Assembly: GCA_016342415.1 (NCBI GenBank)
Contig: JAEIOD010000024.1
Span: 24,392-88,391 of the forward strand
Origin: Clostridiales bacterium
GTDB lineage: Bacteria; Bacillota; Clostridia; Peptostreptococcales; Acidaminobacteraceae
Length of the DNA: 64,000 nt
Reading direction: 5' to 3'
A program made the position numbers and the translations under genes. Positions 44,016 through 54,111 of this stretch are shown here, piece by piece. Numbering within the stretch: the first letter of the stretch is position 1; every line of letters starts with the position of its first letter. Under the pieces are notes generated by a model. The model saw only the letters and a program-made list of their open reading frames with translations, made no database searches and was not told the origin of the DNA.

Positions 44016-46946
44016 TTGTTTGAAAAAATATTTGATAGAAGAAACTTTGTTGTTCTGATATTAATTGCGTTATTTGCGGTCTTGATGTTTAGACTTGCAG
44101 AAATCACCATTATTGAAGGTGAATATTATAGACAAAAGGCAGACGATTCTTTTTTACAAAGAATAACCCTTTCTGCTAAACGAGGTGAAATCTATGATAC
44201 CAATGGTGTACTACTCGCAGGCAATATCCCGAGTTATACCGTAAAGTTCTTAGATGCACCACAATATGAAAATGAAATAAATAGGGTTTCAATTGAATTG
44301 CTGACCTTATTGGAAAATAATAATGAAACCTATATAGAGTTTCCTATACAGTTAATTGATGGTGAGTTTTATTTTCAGGATAATCTAGGAACTGAAGCCT
44401 GGTTAGAAGAGAATGGTTTTCCACAAAATAGTACAGCCAACTACGTTTACGATCAAGTTAGAAAACGTGAGTACATTGATGAGAGTTTAAATGTTTATGA
44501 TGCACAGCAGATGTTGTTGTATCAAGGGATTCGTCTACCGATTTCGGTGAAATCGATGAAGTTTTTAAATGATATCAATAGAGAAAGATTCTTGGATACC
44601 TATGGACTGGATTATAACTTATCTGCAGAAGAAGCATTTGAAGCACTTAAGGATCATAGGGTTTTTAAACTATCGGATAATTATGCAAATGCAGTTGAAG
44701 CAAATTATTCAGATGAAGAAGTTCTAAAAATAATGACGGTTAGAGACGCCTTTAGCAAACAAGGCTATATGTCTTTCATTCCAATAGAAATAGCCAATAA
44801 TATCTCTAAGGCGTCTGCTGTTCTGATACAGGAGATGGGTATGGATTTTCCAGGAGTTTCAATTGAGATAGATCCGATTAGAACCTACCCTTATGAAGAA
44901 AGTGCTGCTCATGTGATTGGCTATATGGGAAAAATTTCCTCTTCAAAAGAAATCGAAAAATACAATTCTGCAACTGGTTATAACTCAAATGATTTGATTG
45001 GTAAAACAGGATTGGAAAACACATATGAAAACATTCTACATGGTGAAGATGGATATAAATATATTTATGCAGATGCCAAAGGTAACTACATTGGTGATTT
45101 TATTGAAGGTGTTGAAGGTAAAGAAGCCAAAGAATCCTATTCGGGGAAGAATATTGAGTTAACAATAGATATTGAATTGCAACAGGCACTGGAACACTAT
45201 TTGGAATACGGTTTAGGACAAATACAAAAGGGTGAACCTTATAAGAGCCGATGGGGCAATATGAATTATAAACCTTATGAGAATGCTAAATCAGGTGCTG
45301 CTGTTGTTGTAAAGGTTGATACCGGTGAGATATTGGCGATTGCGAATTATCCGAGTTATGATCTTAATTTATTCTCAACTGGAATCACTCTGGATGATTG
45401 GAATTCTTTGCAACCAGAGAACCCAAGAAACCCATTGGATCCAAGACCACTTTATAATACTGCTACCAACACAGCCGTACAACCTGGTTCGACTTTTAAA
45501 CCGTTAACGGTTTTAGCTGCTATTGAACAAGGGTTGGATCCGAACCAGAAGATTTATGCCAATGGTGTGGTTGAAATCGGTAAGCAACTTTTCAGATGTT
45601 GGTATTATAGAGCACCATACCATGGTAAACATGGTTCGATTGATGCTTATAAAGCGTTGGAGGTATCGTGTAACTATTTCATGTTTGATATTGTAAGAGG
45701 GTTTGATTATTATAAAAATAAACCCCTGGACTTTGAAATGAACACTGAAATTCTTCTGGATTATGCTGCAAGATTTGGTTTAGGTGAAGCAACTGGCATA
45801 GAAGTCTATGAAACTGTTGCAGGTCTTCCAAGTCAGGAGACGAAGAAAAGAACACAAATGTATGCTTTAAGAAGGTTCTTAGATGGTGTCTTAGATGATT
45901 ACTTTGATCCTATACGTTTAGAAGATGAAGATGAAAAAGATTTGATTATCAATGAGATTGTCAGATGGGTAGATGAATATCTTGAAGGTAACCTAACTAG
46001 GAATGAAGTGATTAGAAGGTTGATGGCTTTAAACCCAGTAACAGATATTGATGAAACCTCTTTATTGGCAGATTATATTTATTTCAGTTACTTCAAACAA
46101 ATACCTTGGCGTGAAGGTGATGATTTAAACCTTTCGATTGGTCAAGGTGATCATAGATATACTGTGATTCAAATGGCCAGATATATGGCTGCTATTTCAA
46201 ATGGTGGTTATTTAAATGAGCTGACTCTAGTGAAGTCAGAAAACGGAAAATCAACTTTGGAAGTAGCAAAAGAACCGATAGAACTGAATGATCCTGAAAA
46301 TCTGGAAGTAATTAAAGAAGGCATGAGACGTGTAGCGCATGGAACAAGTGGTTCTGTTAAAGTTGTATTTAGAAACTTCGATATGGAAGTTGGCGCAAAA
46401 ACGGGTACTGCACAAGCCGCTGGTAGAATTCCACCAGTAGATGAACTGGAATATATTCGTCAGGTTTTCCCTAATGTTATGGAAGTGGTCAATAATGGTA
46501 TTAGAGAAGGTAGTGACAAATACATCGCGATTACACAACAGGATCTTGAAAACAAAACAACAGAGTTATTAGAAGAAAGAAATGCTGAACTCGCTGTTCT
46601 TCAAAATGAGTTTAACTCACTTGAAGATGGCATAGAAAAGGAAACACTAGCAGATAAAATTTCTGCTAAAGCTCAAGGTACATTTTTGAATCAAGGTTTT
46701 ATTATGCGAGAAGTCTTAATTGAGCTAAGCGGTGGTAAAATCACTTCAACTATCATTGACAGTTTTAGAGAAGAGTATGATCCTTTTACATGGTTTATCT
46801 CATTTGCACCATTTGACAATCCAGAAATTGCAGTAGCAGTACTAATCCCTCAAGGTGGTAGTGGTGGGTATGCATCACCTATTGTAAGGGATATCTATGC
46901 AAAATACTTTGGTTTATTTGATCATAAGGAATTCTTAATGGAGTAA
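44016..46946 (+). CDS. mrdA: Penicillin-binding protein 2, long form with insertions
   Basis: This class B transpeptidase crosslinks peptidoglycan in the elongation complex. It has one N-terminal membrane helix (about 10-28), a dimerisation domain (about 45-390) and the transpeptidase domain. The active Ser is Ser492 in STFK, SCN is at 551-553 and KTG at 795-797. The start is TTG 44016 after AAAGGTG, giving 976 residues against about 630 in E. coli. About 90 extra residues lie between SCN and KTG. About 110 extra, helical and charged (LENKTTELLEERNAEL), lie between KTG and the WFISFAPF strand at 926. RodA, its usual partner, is encoded at the end of this cluster. Confidence 0.95.
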   Translation: MFEKIFDRRNFVVLILIALFAVLMFRLAEITIIEGEYYRQKADDSFLQRITLSAKRGEIYDTNGVLLAGNIPSYTVKFLDAPQYENEINRVSIELLTLLENNNETYIEFPIQLIDGEFYFQDNLGTEAWLEENGFPQNSTANYVYDQVRKREYIDESLNVYDAQQMLLYQGIRLPISVKSMKFLNDINRERFLDTYGLDYNLSAEEAFEALKDHRVFKLSDNYANAVEANYSDEEVLKIMTVRDAFSKQGYMSFIPIEIANNISKASAVLIQEMGMDFPGVSIEIDPIRTYPYEESAAHVIGYMGKISSSKEIEKYNSATGYNSNDLIGKTGLENTYENILHGEDGYKYIYADAKGNYIGDFIEGVEGKEAKESYSGKNIELTIDIELQQALEHYLEYGLGQIQKGEPYKSRWGNMNYKPYENAKSGAAVVVKVDTGEILAIANYPSYDLNLFSTGITLDDWNSLQPENPRNPLDPRPLYNTATNTAVQPGSTFKPLTVLAAIEQGLDPNQKIYANGVVEIGKQLFRCWYYRAPYHGKHGSIDAYKALEVSCNYFMFDIVRGFDYYKNKPLDFEMNTEILLDYAARFGLGEATGIEVYETVAGLPSQETKKRTQMYALRRFLDGVLDDYFDPIRLEDEDEKDLIINEIVRWVDEYLEGNLTRNEVIRRLMALNPVTDIDETSLLADYIYFSYFKQIPWREGDDLNLSIGQGDHRYTVIQMARYMAAISNGGYLNELTLVKSENGKSTLEVAKEPIELNDPENLEVIKEGMRRVAHGTSGSVKVVFRNFDMEVGAKTGTAQAAGRIPPVDELEYIRQVFPNVMEVVNNGIREGSDKYIAITQQDLENKTTELLEERNAELAVLQNEFNSLEDGIEKETLADKISAKAQGTFLNQGFIMREVLIELSGGKITSTIIDSFREEYDPFTWFISFAPFDNPEIAVAVLIPQGGSGGYASPIVRDIYAKYFGLFDHKEFLME

Positions 46947-46969
46947 ACCACAAGATGTACGAATTTCAT

Positions 46970-46997
46970 TTGAAATTATAGCTAGATGTAGTATAGT
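46970..46997 (+). promoter_or_regulatory. Candidate promoter of minCDE-rodA
   Basis: TTGAAA (46970-46975) and TATAGT (46992-46997) are separated by 16 bp, 31 nt before the minC start. Confidence 0.5.
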
Positions 46998-47028
46998 ATT
47001 AAGTAGGAAAGTATAAATGGAGGGCGTA

Positions 47029-47679
47029 TTGAGCAAAATAGTGGAATTTAAGGGCACGAAGGATGGAATAGTTCTTCAATTACGTGCATTTGAACAATTT
47101 AACGAAGTCGCTGATTGTATTCATCAAAAATTTGAAAAGTCAGCACAGTTCTTTACTGGTGCAACAATAATTGGTGTAGAAGGTCTAATTGGAGAAGAAG
47201 CCAATCGATATCAGTTGTATAAAATCTTAGCAGAAGATTATAAACTGAATGTTGTAAGTTTAGACCCTGTTGTGAAAACTGAAAAAACACCAGAAGTTGT
47301 AGAAGTGATAGAAGAAGTTGAAGAACCTGCTATTCAAGTCTTGGATTATAACGAATACGAAACTAAGATTGTAAGAAAAAATCTTCGTTCTGGCATGAGT
47401 GTTTCATACGATGGTAATATCATTGTGATTGGTGATGTTAATCCTGGAGCAGAAGTCTCTGCTGGAGGTAATGTCATTGTAATGGGTAAACTTCGAGGTA
47501 TGGTACACGTCGGTAAATTTGGAAACAAGGAAACCTACATCATTGCATCGAAATTGATACCGACTCAAATTAGAATTGCTAATATTATCGCTAGAGCACC
47601 AGAAGATGACAATATAAATGAATTAAAACCAGAAATTGCTTATTTGAAATCTGGTCATATGAGTATAGAGGAATTATAG
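47029..47679 (+). CDS. minC: Septum site-determining protein MinC
   Basis: MinC blocks FtsZ assembly away from midcell. The 216-residue protein has an N-terminal FtsZ-inhibiting domain (about 1-95), an acidic Val/Glu-rich linker and the C-terminal beta-helix domain (VIGDVNPGAEVSAGGNVIVM, then LRGMVHVG). TTG 47029 is chosen because GGAGGG lies just upstream; an ATG at 47017 overlaps that site. It is first in minCDE-rodA. Confidence 0.94.
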   Translation: MSKIVEFKGTKDGIVLQLRAFEQFNEVADCIHQKFEKSAQFFTGATIIGVEGLIGEEANRYQLYKILAEDYKLNVVSLDPVVKTEKTPEVVEVIEEVEEPAIQVLDYNEYETKIVRKNLRSGMSVSYDGNIIVIGDVNPGAEVSAGGNVIVMGKLRGMVHVGKFGNKETYIIASKLIPTQIRIANIIARAPEDDNINELKPEIAYLKSGHMSIEEL

Positions 47680-47693
47680 AGGGGGGCACAAAA

Positions 47694-48491
47694 ATGGGAG
47701 AAGTTATTGTAATTACTTCTGGTAAAGGCGGTGTAGGTAAAACAACTACAACTGCCAATATAGGGGCAGGATTGGTTAACTTAGGAAATAAAGTAGTTGT
47801 TATAGATGCGGATATAGGTCTTCGTAACCTTGATGTTGTATTGGGACTGGAAAATAGGATTGTATACGACATTGTTGATGTAGTATCAGAGCAGTGTAGA
47901 TTAAAACAAGCTCTTATTAAAGATAAGAGATTTGATGGTTTGTACCTTTTGCCAGCAGCTCAAACAAAAGATAAAGACTCTGTGTCTACAGAACAAATGG
48001 TCAAATTATGTAATGAATTAAGACAAACTCATGATTATGTTTTGATCGATTGTCCAGCTGGTATTGAGCAAGGTTTTAAAAATGCTATTGCTGGTGCTGA
48101 TAAGGCTATCGTTGTAACAACACCTGAAATTTCTGCAGTGCGTGATGCCGACAGAATTATTGGGCTTTTAGAAGCTGCAGAGGTATGTAATCCCAGATTA
48201 ATTGTCAATAGAATCCGTCCAGACATGGTAAGACGTGGAGAAATGATGGATTTAGATGATATGAGAGATATTTTAGCAATAGAAGTCATTGGTGTAGTGC
48301 CTGATGATGAAAGTGTTGTTATCAGTACAAACAGAGGTATTCCTACTGTATCTGACGAAACATCATTCTCGGGTCAGGCTTTTAGAAATATTTCTTTAAG
48401 AATCACTGGAATAGAAGTACCATTGATGGAACTTGATCTTGATAACACTATGATGGGTAAGATTAAGAGATTATTTGGATTCGGTAAGTAA
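47694..48491 (+). CDS. minD: Septum site-determining ATPase MinD
   Basis: MinD is the membrane-cycling ATPase that recruits MinC. The 265-residue protein has the deviant Walker A motif GKGGVGKTTTTANIG and the C-terminal amphipathic membrane-targeting helix (KIKRLFGFGK). It lies 14 nt after minC and 10 nt before minE. Confidence 0.97.
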   Translation: MGEVIVITSGKGGVGKTTTTANIGAGLVNLGNKVVVIDADIGLRNLDVVLGLENRIVYDIVDVVSEQCRLKQALIKDKRFDGLYLLPAAQTKDKDSVSTEQMVKLCNELRQTHDYVLIDCPAGIEQGFKNAIAGADKAIVVTTPEISAVRDADRIIGLLEAAEVCNPRLIVNRIRPDMVRRGEMMDLDDMRDILAIEVIGVVPDDESVVISTNRGIPTVSDETSFSGQAFRNISLRITGIEVPLMELDLDNTMMGKIKRLFGFGK

Positions 48492-48501
48492 GGAGTAGAA
48501 T

Positions 48502-48777
48502 ATGTTTGATTTAAAAAAGTTTTTCTCAAAACAACCAACAAGCAAAGATGTTGCTAGAGACAGATTAAAACTTGTTCTAGTACATGATCGCGCCAATTGT
48601 TCTCCTGAGTTTTTAGAGTTGATTCGTGGTGAAATTCTTGAGGTGTTGCAAAAATATGTCAATATTGATTCTAATAAGTTAGATATTAGAATTTCAAATC
48701 ACGAAAAAGATTTTGAAGGCAAGCCAGCTTTAATTGCGAATATTCCAATTACAAGTATGAAACGTGGCGTTGAATAA
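48502..48777 (+). CDS. minE: Cell division topological specificity factor MinE
   Basis: MinE stimulates MinD ATPase and sets up pole-to-pole oscillation. The 91-residue protein has the N-terminal membrane/MinD-contact part and the segment ARDRLKLVLVHDR, typical of MinE. Its presence means this organism uses an oscillating Min system rather than depending on DivIVA/MinJ alone. Confidence 0.95.
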   Translation: MFDLKKFFSKQPTSKDVARDRLKLVLVHDRANCSPEFLELIRGEILEVLQKYVNIDSNKLDIRISNHEKDFEGKPALIANIPITSMKRGVE

Positions 48778-48782
48778 GATTC

Positions 48783-49913
48783 ATGGAAAATAAAAATTTA
48801 TTGAAAAATATAGATTTTGGTTTAATATTAATTGTTCTTTTATTGGTTAGTATTGGTATGCTTGCAATTGCAAGTGCTACAAGAGTACCAGATACTTTCT
48901 TAGAGGACGGTTTATCAAGGGAGGTAAAAGTTCAAGCTTTTGCCTTTATTGTTGGGCTGATAGCAATAGCCATTATCTTAATGTTAGATTATCAATTTGT
49001 TGGTAAACTGTATAAGTTCATATATGTTTTATCCATAGGTATGTTGCTTTTGGTATATGTACCAGGATTAGGAGCACCGAGGGGTGGTGCACTCAGTTGG
49101 ATTGATTTGGGTGTCATGGATCTACAAACTTCGGAAGTTGCGAAGATTGGGTTTATAATAGCGTTTGCTCAATTTCTTTCGAATCATGAAGAGGACATTA
49201 ATCATCCCAAAACGTTATTAAAAATTGCCTTGTTCATCACACCGTTTTTATTGTTAATCTATAAACAACCTGATTTTGGTACAATGCTTGTATTCGTCGT
49301 AATTACAGGTGGTATGTTATTGGTAGCAAAATGGGATTGGCGTTATATAGGTATTGCACTTGGAACGGGTGTTATAGGTGGTATGAATGCTGACAAGTTC
49401 TTGGATGCATATCAAATGAACCGTTTATTTGCCTTTTTGGAACCAGAAAATCTTTTGTTACCTGGAAATTACCATGTTAATGCGTCTAAAACAACAATTG
49501 GCGCAGGTATGATGACTGGAAGAGGACTCTTTCAAGGTGTATATCATAAAGGTGATTGGTTACCGGTTCAGGAAACCGATTTTATTTTTTCCGTATGGGT
49601 TGAAGAAATGGGTTTTGTTGGTGGTGCCGTTGTTATCGGTTTATTTTTATTGCTTCTTATGAATCTAATGAAAATTGCTTACCAGGCGAAAGATAAATTT
49701 GGGTCATATATGGTCACTGGTATTGTGTTCATGTTTTTATTCCAAATTTTTGAAAATATTGGTATGACGATGGGATTGATGCCGGTAACTGGTATCACCT
49801 TGCCATTTTTAAGTTATGGTGGTAGTTCGATGATTACTAATATGATCATGATCGGTATCGCACTAAATGTGCATATGAGACGAAAAAAACAAGGTATGTT
49901 TAGTAATAAGTAA
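48783..49913 (+). CDS. rodA: RodA, SEDS-family peptidoglycan glycosyltransferase
   Basis: RodA polymerises glycan strands and pairs with PBP2. The 376-residue protein has ten predicted membrane helices, with the conserved SEDS segments PDFGTMLVFV and, near the C-terminus, GITLPFLSYGGSSM. It follows minE by 5 nt, with no separate promoter seen, so shape and Min functions are co-expressed. Confidence 0.95.
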   Translation: MENKNLLKNIDFGLILIVLLLVSIGMLAIASATRVPDTFLEDGLSREVKVQAFAFIVGLIAIAIILMLDYQFVGKLYKFIYVLSIGMLLLVYVPGLGAPRGGALSWIDLGVMDLQTSEVAKIGFIIAFAQFLSNHEEDINHPKTLLKIALFITPFLLLIYKQPDFGTMLVFVVITGGMLLVAKWDWRYIGIALGTGVIGGMNADKFLDAYQMNRLFAFLEPENLLLPGNYHVNASKTTIGAGMMTGRGLFQGVYHKGDWLPVQETDFIFSVWVEEMGFVGGAVVIGLFLLLLMNLMKIAYQAKDKFGSYMVTGIVFMFLFQIFENIGMTMGLMPVTGITLPFLSYGGSSMITNMIMIGIALNVHMRRKKQGMFSNK

Positions 49914-49962
49914 TAATTTTTTAAAAATGTTTTGAATCTTATAAATAAATCAAGTATTATAG

Positions 49963-49988
49963 GGTATGGCATTAATGCCATACCTTTT
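49963..49988 (+). terminator. Terminator after rodA
   Basis: An 8-bp stem (49963-49970 with 49977-49984), extendable by two pairs, is followed by TTTTAAG. Confidence 0.75.
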
Positions 49989-50009
49989 AAGTGCAAATAG
50001 GAGAATATT

Positions 50010-51845
50010 ATGTTAAAAAATAAAATAGACGACGTTTTATATTTAGTTGAAAAACCAAGTCGATATATCGGTGATGAAATCAACAGTATAAGAAAAGACA
50101 TTAGAAAAGACTTGATCCGTTTCGGATTTTGTTTCCCTGATGTTTATGAAGTAGGCATGTCACATTTAGGTTCGCATATAATTTATGGCGCCTTAAATGA
50201 AGTAGAAGATGTTTATTGTGAAAGAGTGTATATGCCGTGGATTGATCTAGAGCAGAAGATGCGCGAAAGAGATATTCCGTTGTTTACAACTGAAACACGT
50301 ACAGATATAGCAGACCTAGATATGTTAGGCTTTACACTTCAATATGAATTAAGTTATACCAACATTTTAAATATGATGGATTTATCTAATATTCCATTCA
50401 AGTCAGCAGATAGAACGGAAGAACATCCGATCATTATGGCAGGTGGACCATGTGCGTACAATCCGGAACCGCTAGCTGAAATTGTTGACTTTTTCTCTTT
50501 AGGTGAAGGTGAAGAAGTATTAGTTGAAGTGATGGACTTGTATAGAGAAAAGAAAGAAAACAATTGGACTAAAGATGAGTTCCTAAGCAGATTGGCTTCT
50601 ATGGACGGTATTTACGTACCTAAGTTTTATGCTGTTTCTTACAATGAAGACAAAACCATTAAATCGTTTGGTCCGGTTGATGAACAGTATCCAAAAACGA
50701 TTCAAAAACGCATCATAGAGGATATGAATAAGGCTTACTATCCAACGCATTTTGTTGTACCGTATACGGATGTCGTACATGATAGAGCCATGGTAGAAAT
50801 CTTCAGAGGGTGCACAAGAGGCTGTAGATTCTGTCAAGCAGGTATGATCTATAGACCTATCAGAGAAAAGTCTAAAGAAGTCATTGTAGAAACTGCTCAG
50901 AAGATTATCGCTGCAACCGGATATGAAGAGTTATCATTAACGTCACTGAGTACGTTGGATCATACTGATATTAAAGACACCATTATTGAGTTGATTAAAA
51001 AGAATACGAAAGATGTGGTAGGGGTTTCTTTACCATCACTTAGAGTGGATGATTTGGCTGTAGAAGTATTACAGGAAATCCAAAAAATCAGAAAAACAGG
51101 TTTAACATTTGCACCAGAAGCAGGTACGCAACGTATGCGTGATGTTATCAATAAAGGTGTTGCTGAAGAAGATTTGGAGAAGACTTTAAGTCAGGTGTTT
51201 AACTTAGGGTGGAGTCGTGTCAAATTATACTTCATGATTGGTTTGCCAACAGAAACCTTAGAAGATTTAGAAGGTATTGATACATTAGGGAATAAATCAA
51301 CGTGGTTATACAAACAAGTACCTGCTGAAAATAGAAAAGGCAGTGTGGCTGTGACTTTGAGTACGGCGTGTTTCGTACCAAAACCATTTACACCATTCCA
51401 ATGGTTCAAACAGAATTCAATAGAAGAATTCAGAGAAAAACAATTCTACTTAAAAGATAAAATCAAAAACAAAAAAGTAAAATTCAACTACCACGACGCC
51501 CATACAAGTGTATTGGAAGGTGCTTTTGCAAGAGGTGATAGAAGACTCGCTGATGTCATTATAAAGGCTTATGAACTAGGTTGTAAGTTTGATGGTTGGC
51601 AAGAACACTTTAAGTATGACAAATGGATGGAAGCTTTTGAAGCATGTGGCATTGATCCTGATTTCTATACAAGAGAAAGATCATTTGATGAAATTTTACC
51701 TTGGGATCACATTGATGTCGGTGTAAAAAAAGAGTTCTTAATTAAAGAATATGAAAATGCAGTAAATGGTGTTGTAACTGAAGATTGTAGAGATAAATGT
51801 GTTGGTTGCGGTATTAATATAGATTTGATAGGACGTGAGTGCTAA
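50010..51845 (+). CDS. TIGR03960-type B12-binding radical SAM protein
   Basis: This 611-residue protein has an N-terminal B12-binding-like region (about 20-200) and a radical SAM domain with the CxxxCxxC motif CTRGCRFCQAG near residue 270. A short Cys motif (CRDKCVGCGIN) closes the C-terminus. It belongs to the family found upstream of a DUF2344 protein, RNase E/G and L21 in Clostridia. The substrate is unknown; a role linked to translation or RNA modification has been suggested only by gene order. Confidence 0.92.
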   Translation: MLKNKIDDVLYLVEKPSRYIGDEINSIRKDIRKDLIRFGFCFPDVYEVGMSHLGSHIIYGALNEVEDVYCERVYMPWIDLEQKMRERDIPLFTTETRTDIADLDMLGFTLQYELSYTNILNMMDLSNIPFKSADRTEEHPIIMAGGPCAYNPEPLAEIVDFFSLGEGEEVLVEVMDLYREKKENNWTKDEFLSRLASMDGIYVPKFYAVSYNEDKTIKSFGPVDEQYPKTIQKRIIEDMNKAYYPTHFVVPYTDVVHDRAMVEIFRGCTRGCRFCQAGMIYRPIREKSKEVIVETAQKIIAATGYEELSLTSLSTLDHTDIKDTIIELIKKNTKDVVGVSLPSLRVDDLAVEVLQEIQKIRKTGLTFAPEAGTQRMRDVINKGVAEEDLEKTLSQVFNLGWSRVKLYFMIGLPTETLEDLEGIDTLGNKSTWLYKQVPAENRKGSVAVTLSTACFVPKPFTPFQWFKQNSIEEFREKQFYLKDKIKNKKVKFNYHDAHTSVLEGAFARGDRRLADVIIKAYELGCKFDGWQEHFKYDKWMEAFEACGIDPDFYTRERSFDEILPWDHIDVGVKKEFLIKEYENAVNGVVTEDCRDKCVGCGINIDLIGREC

Positions 51846-52546
51846 TGATTATTTTAAGAATTAAATATAAAAAAGAAAACAATATGAAGTTCCTGTCTCA
51901 TTTAGAATTGATTAAAACAATTGAGAGAGCTTTTAGACGTATGAATTTCAATATGGTGTTCTCACAAGGGTTTAATCCGAAACCGAAGATTTCTTATGCA
52001 GCGCCACTTCCGGTGGGGGTAGAGACAGAATGTGATTTTTTGGATGTAGAACTGGAAGAAAAAGTTGATATCAAAGAACTATTGGCTAATCAAAAACAGT
52101 TCCTGCCTAATGGATTGGAGTTTGTTGATGCAAAGTACCGTGGTAAATCAAAAAAATTAATGAGCTTGGTTACGGATTCTGCTTACATCATTCAAATTCG
52201 TACGGAAGAAAACTATACAAAAGAAGATATACAAAGTAAGTTGGAAGCTTTTGAAGCTAGAGAAACAATCACTTATGAAAAATTAAACAAGAAAAACAAA
52301 ATGAAGGAAATAGATATCAAACCACTGATTGGTCAGTTACAGCTTTTATCTGTCGATAAAGATCAAATTATTATAAAATCTCTTGTAACAACTGGGAGTA
52401 ATGGTAATTTGAAACCTGAAAAGTTAATCGAGTTATTCTGTGCCGATACGGGTATAAAAATGATTGAAGGAAAAGACCGATATAGAAGAGTTGAGTTGTA
52501 TGCAAGAGATGAAGACAATAAATTGGTTACATTATTTGAGGTGTAA
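51845..52546 (+). CDS. TIGR03936-type radical SAM-associated protein (DUF2344)
   Basis: This 233-residue protein is the constant companion of the preceding radical SAM enzyme. The opening segments KYKKENNMKFLSHLELIK and FSQGFNPKPKISYAAPLPVG are diagnostic of the family. Its ATG overlaps the upstream stop (TAATG), so it is translationally coupled; a GTG 6 nt upstream is less likely. The two may act as one enzyme, but no activity is known to me. Confidence 0.9.
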   Translation: MIILRIKYKKENNMKFLSHLELIKTIERAFRRMNFNMVFSQGFNPKPKISYAAPLPVGVETECDFLDVELEEKVDIKELLANQKQFLPNGLEFVDAKYRGKSKKLMSLVTDSAYIIQIRTEENYTKEDIQSKLEAFEARETITYEKLNKKNKMKEIDIKPLIGQLQLLSVDKDQIIIKSLVTTGSNGNLKPEKLIELFCADTGIKMIEGKDRYRRVELYARDEDNKLVTLFEV

Positions 52547-52549
52547 AAG

Positions 52550-53920
52550 ATGAAACAGCTAATTGTGGATTATGGTTTAATATACAATAGAATCGCACTT
52601 TTAAATCACTCGCAACTGACAGAAATATACATTGAAAACCAATTGGATAAAAGCCTAGTTGGTAATATTTATTTGGGTAAAGTTGTGAATATAGTCAAGT
52701 CAATGTCAGCTGTATTTGTTGATATCGGTGAAAAGAAGAATGCCTATATGCCTTTGGAACCTCATATTAAAAGTGGTGAGGAGTTATTGGTGCAAATCAG
52801 AAGAGATCCTGTTGGAGAAAAGGGTGCTACAGTTACTACCGATATTTCAATATCGGGTCACTATATGGTTCTTCTTCCAAAGTCTTCAAATCATATGATT
52901 TCAAAAAAAATTACTGATAAGGCAAAAAAAGAACAACTATTGGATCTTCTTAAGGTACATTTAAGTGATTTTGGAGCAGTGGTTCGTACAGAAGCTGTTA
53001 ATGCAAGTGATGAGGATATTTTATATGAAATAGAGTCATTAAAAGCAGTATGGGATAGTATTTCAAAACAAACCAATCGTATTGTATCCAATCGATTGTT
53101 ATTTGAGGATTATACCTTTGAGACTTTGATCAATAAAGAGTTTTTATCTCAAGTGGATGAAGTGGTTGTTAATAAAAAAGACGTTTCAAAACGTTTAAAA
53201 CATGATCATGTTACTTTCTATGATGATGATTATCCAATATTTGAAGCTTACAAAATTGAATCGCAGATTGTATCCAGTTTAGACCGAGAAATAAAACTTC
53301 ATCAAGGTAGTTTTATCACCATAGATGAAACTGAAGCGCTTACAGCGATTGATGTTAATTCAGGGCAATTCGTTGGATCAAGTAACAAAGAACAAACATT
53401 TTTGCAAGTGAATTTAGCAGCTGCCAAGGAAATTGCCAGACAAATCAGGCTTAGAAATATATCGGGTATTATTGTGATTGACTTCATCAATATGAAGGAT
53501 AAAACACATTATGGTGACTTGAGTACTGTTCTTAAGAAGTATTTTAAAGCAGATAAGTGTCAACCGCAAATACATGGATTAACAGCGCTTGGTTTGATAG
53601 AGGTTACACGTAAGAAAAATAGAAAATCTTTGAAAACTCAATTGGTTAAGACGTGTGATGTATGTCATGGAGCAGGGGTGGTTTTATCAGATGATATTTT
53701 GGTAAGGAGACTGGTAAATAAATTGGAACTACTAAAAAAGCATACCGAAAAGAGTAGTTTTGAAGTCAAAGTATCACAGGAATTAAATAAGATACTCTGT
53801 AAAAAAATAGATAAAAACACCACTTATTTGGATCATATGATGAGTCTGTTGGCTGTAGAAGTTCGGATTGAAGTTATGGACCATTTAACAGGTCATAATT
53901 TTCAGACCAGTGGGAAGTAA
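52550..53920 (+). CDS. rng: Ribonuclease G/E family endoribonuclease
   Basis: This 456-residue enzyme cuts single-stranded RNA in rRNA and mRNA processing. It has an N-terminal S1-type RNA-binding region (about 35-115), the catalytic core with AIDVNSGQF and IVIDFINMKDK (metal-binding Asp residues), and the zinc-link motif CDVCHGAG near residue 372. At this length it is of the RNase G type without the long C-terminal scaffold of RNase E. It follows the radical SAM pair by 3 nt. Confidence 0.94.
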   Translation: MKQLIVDYGLIYNRIALLNHSQLTEIYIENQLDKSLVGNIYLGKVVNIVKSMSAVFVDIGEKKNAYMPLEPHIKSGEELLVQIRRDPVGEKGATVTTDISISGHYMVLLPKSSNHMISKKITDKAKKEQLLDLLKVHLSDFGAVVRTEAVNASDEDILYEIESLKAVWDSISKQTNRIVSNRLLFEDYTFETLINKEFLSQVDEVVVNKKDVSKRLKHDHVTFYDDDYPIFEAYKIESQIVSSLDREIKLHQGSFITIDETEALTAIDVNSGQFVGSSNKEQTFLQVNLAAAKEIARQIRLRNISGIIVIDFINMKDKTHYGDLSTVLKKYFKADKCQPQIHGLTALGLIEVTRKKNRKSLKTQLVKTCDVCHGAGVVLSDDILVRRLVNKLELLKKHTEKSSFEVKVSQELNKILCKKIDKNTTYLDHMMSLLAVEVRIEVMDHLTGHNFQTSGK

Positions 53921-53971
53921 AAAGTTGTTTATGAGTTCTTAAAAAGAATTTAATAAAATTTTGAAAAGACC

Positions 53972-54000
53972 TTGTAATTATATTCAAATGGGTTTATAAT
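53972..54000 (+). promoter_or_regulatory. Promoter of rplU-prp-rpmA
   Basis: TTGTAA (53972-53977) and TATAAT (53995-54000) are 17 bp apart, directly before the L21 leader. Confidence 0.78.
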
Positions 54001-54002
54001 AA

Positions 54003-54105
54003 CTAGGTGCGATATGTGTCGCAAGGCAATTTATTGTCAGTTACCGCTCGGATCAGGTTTTAAAACGTAAGTTACCTGTTAAGGCGAGTCTTATTTTGAG
54101 GAGGT
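54003..54105 (+). ncRNA. Ribosomal protein L21 leader
   Basis: The region between promoter and rplU has a small hairpin (TGCGA/TCGCA near 54007-54022) and further pairings (AGGT near 54055 with ACCT near 54076), followed by AGGAGG. Position and general layout match the L21 autoregulatory leader of Firmicutes; I did not fold it fully. Confidence 0.6.
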
Positions 54106-54111
54106 GTAAAG

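Noticed and set aside
47694..48491. ParA-type partition protein instead of MinD
   Set aside because: The flanking minC and minE genes and the C-terminal amphipathic helix fix it as MinD.
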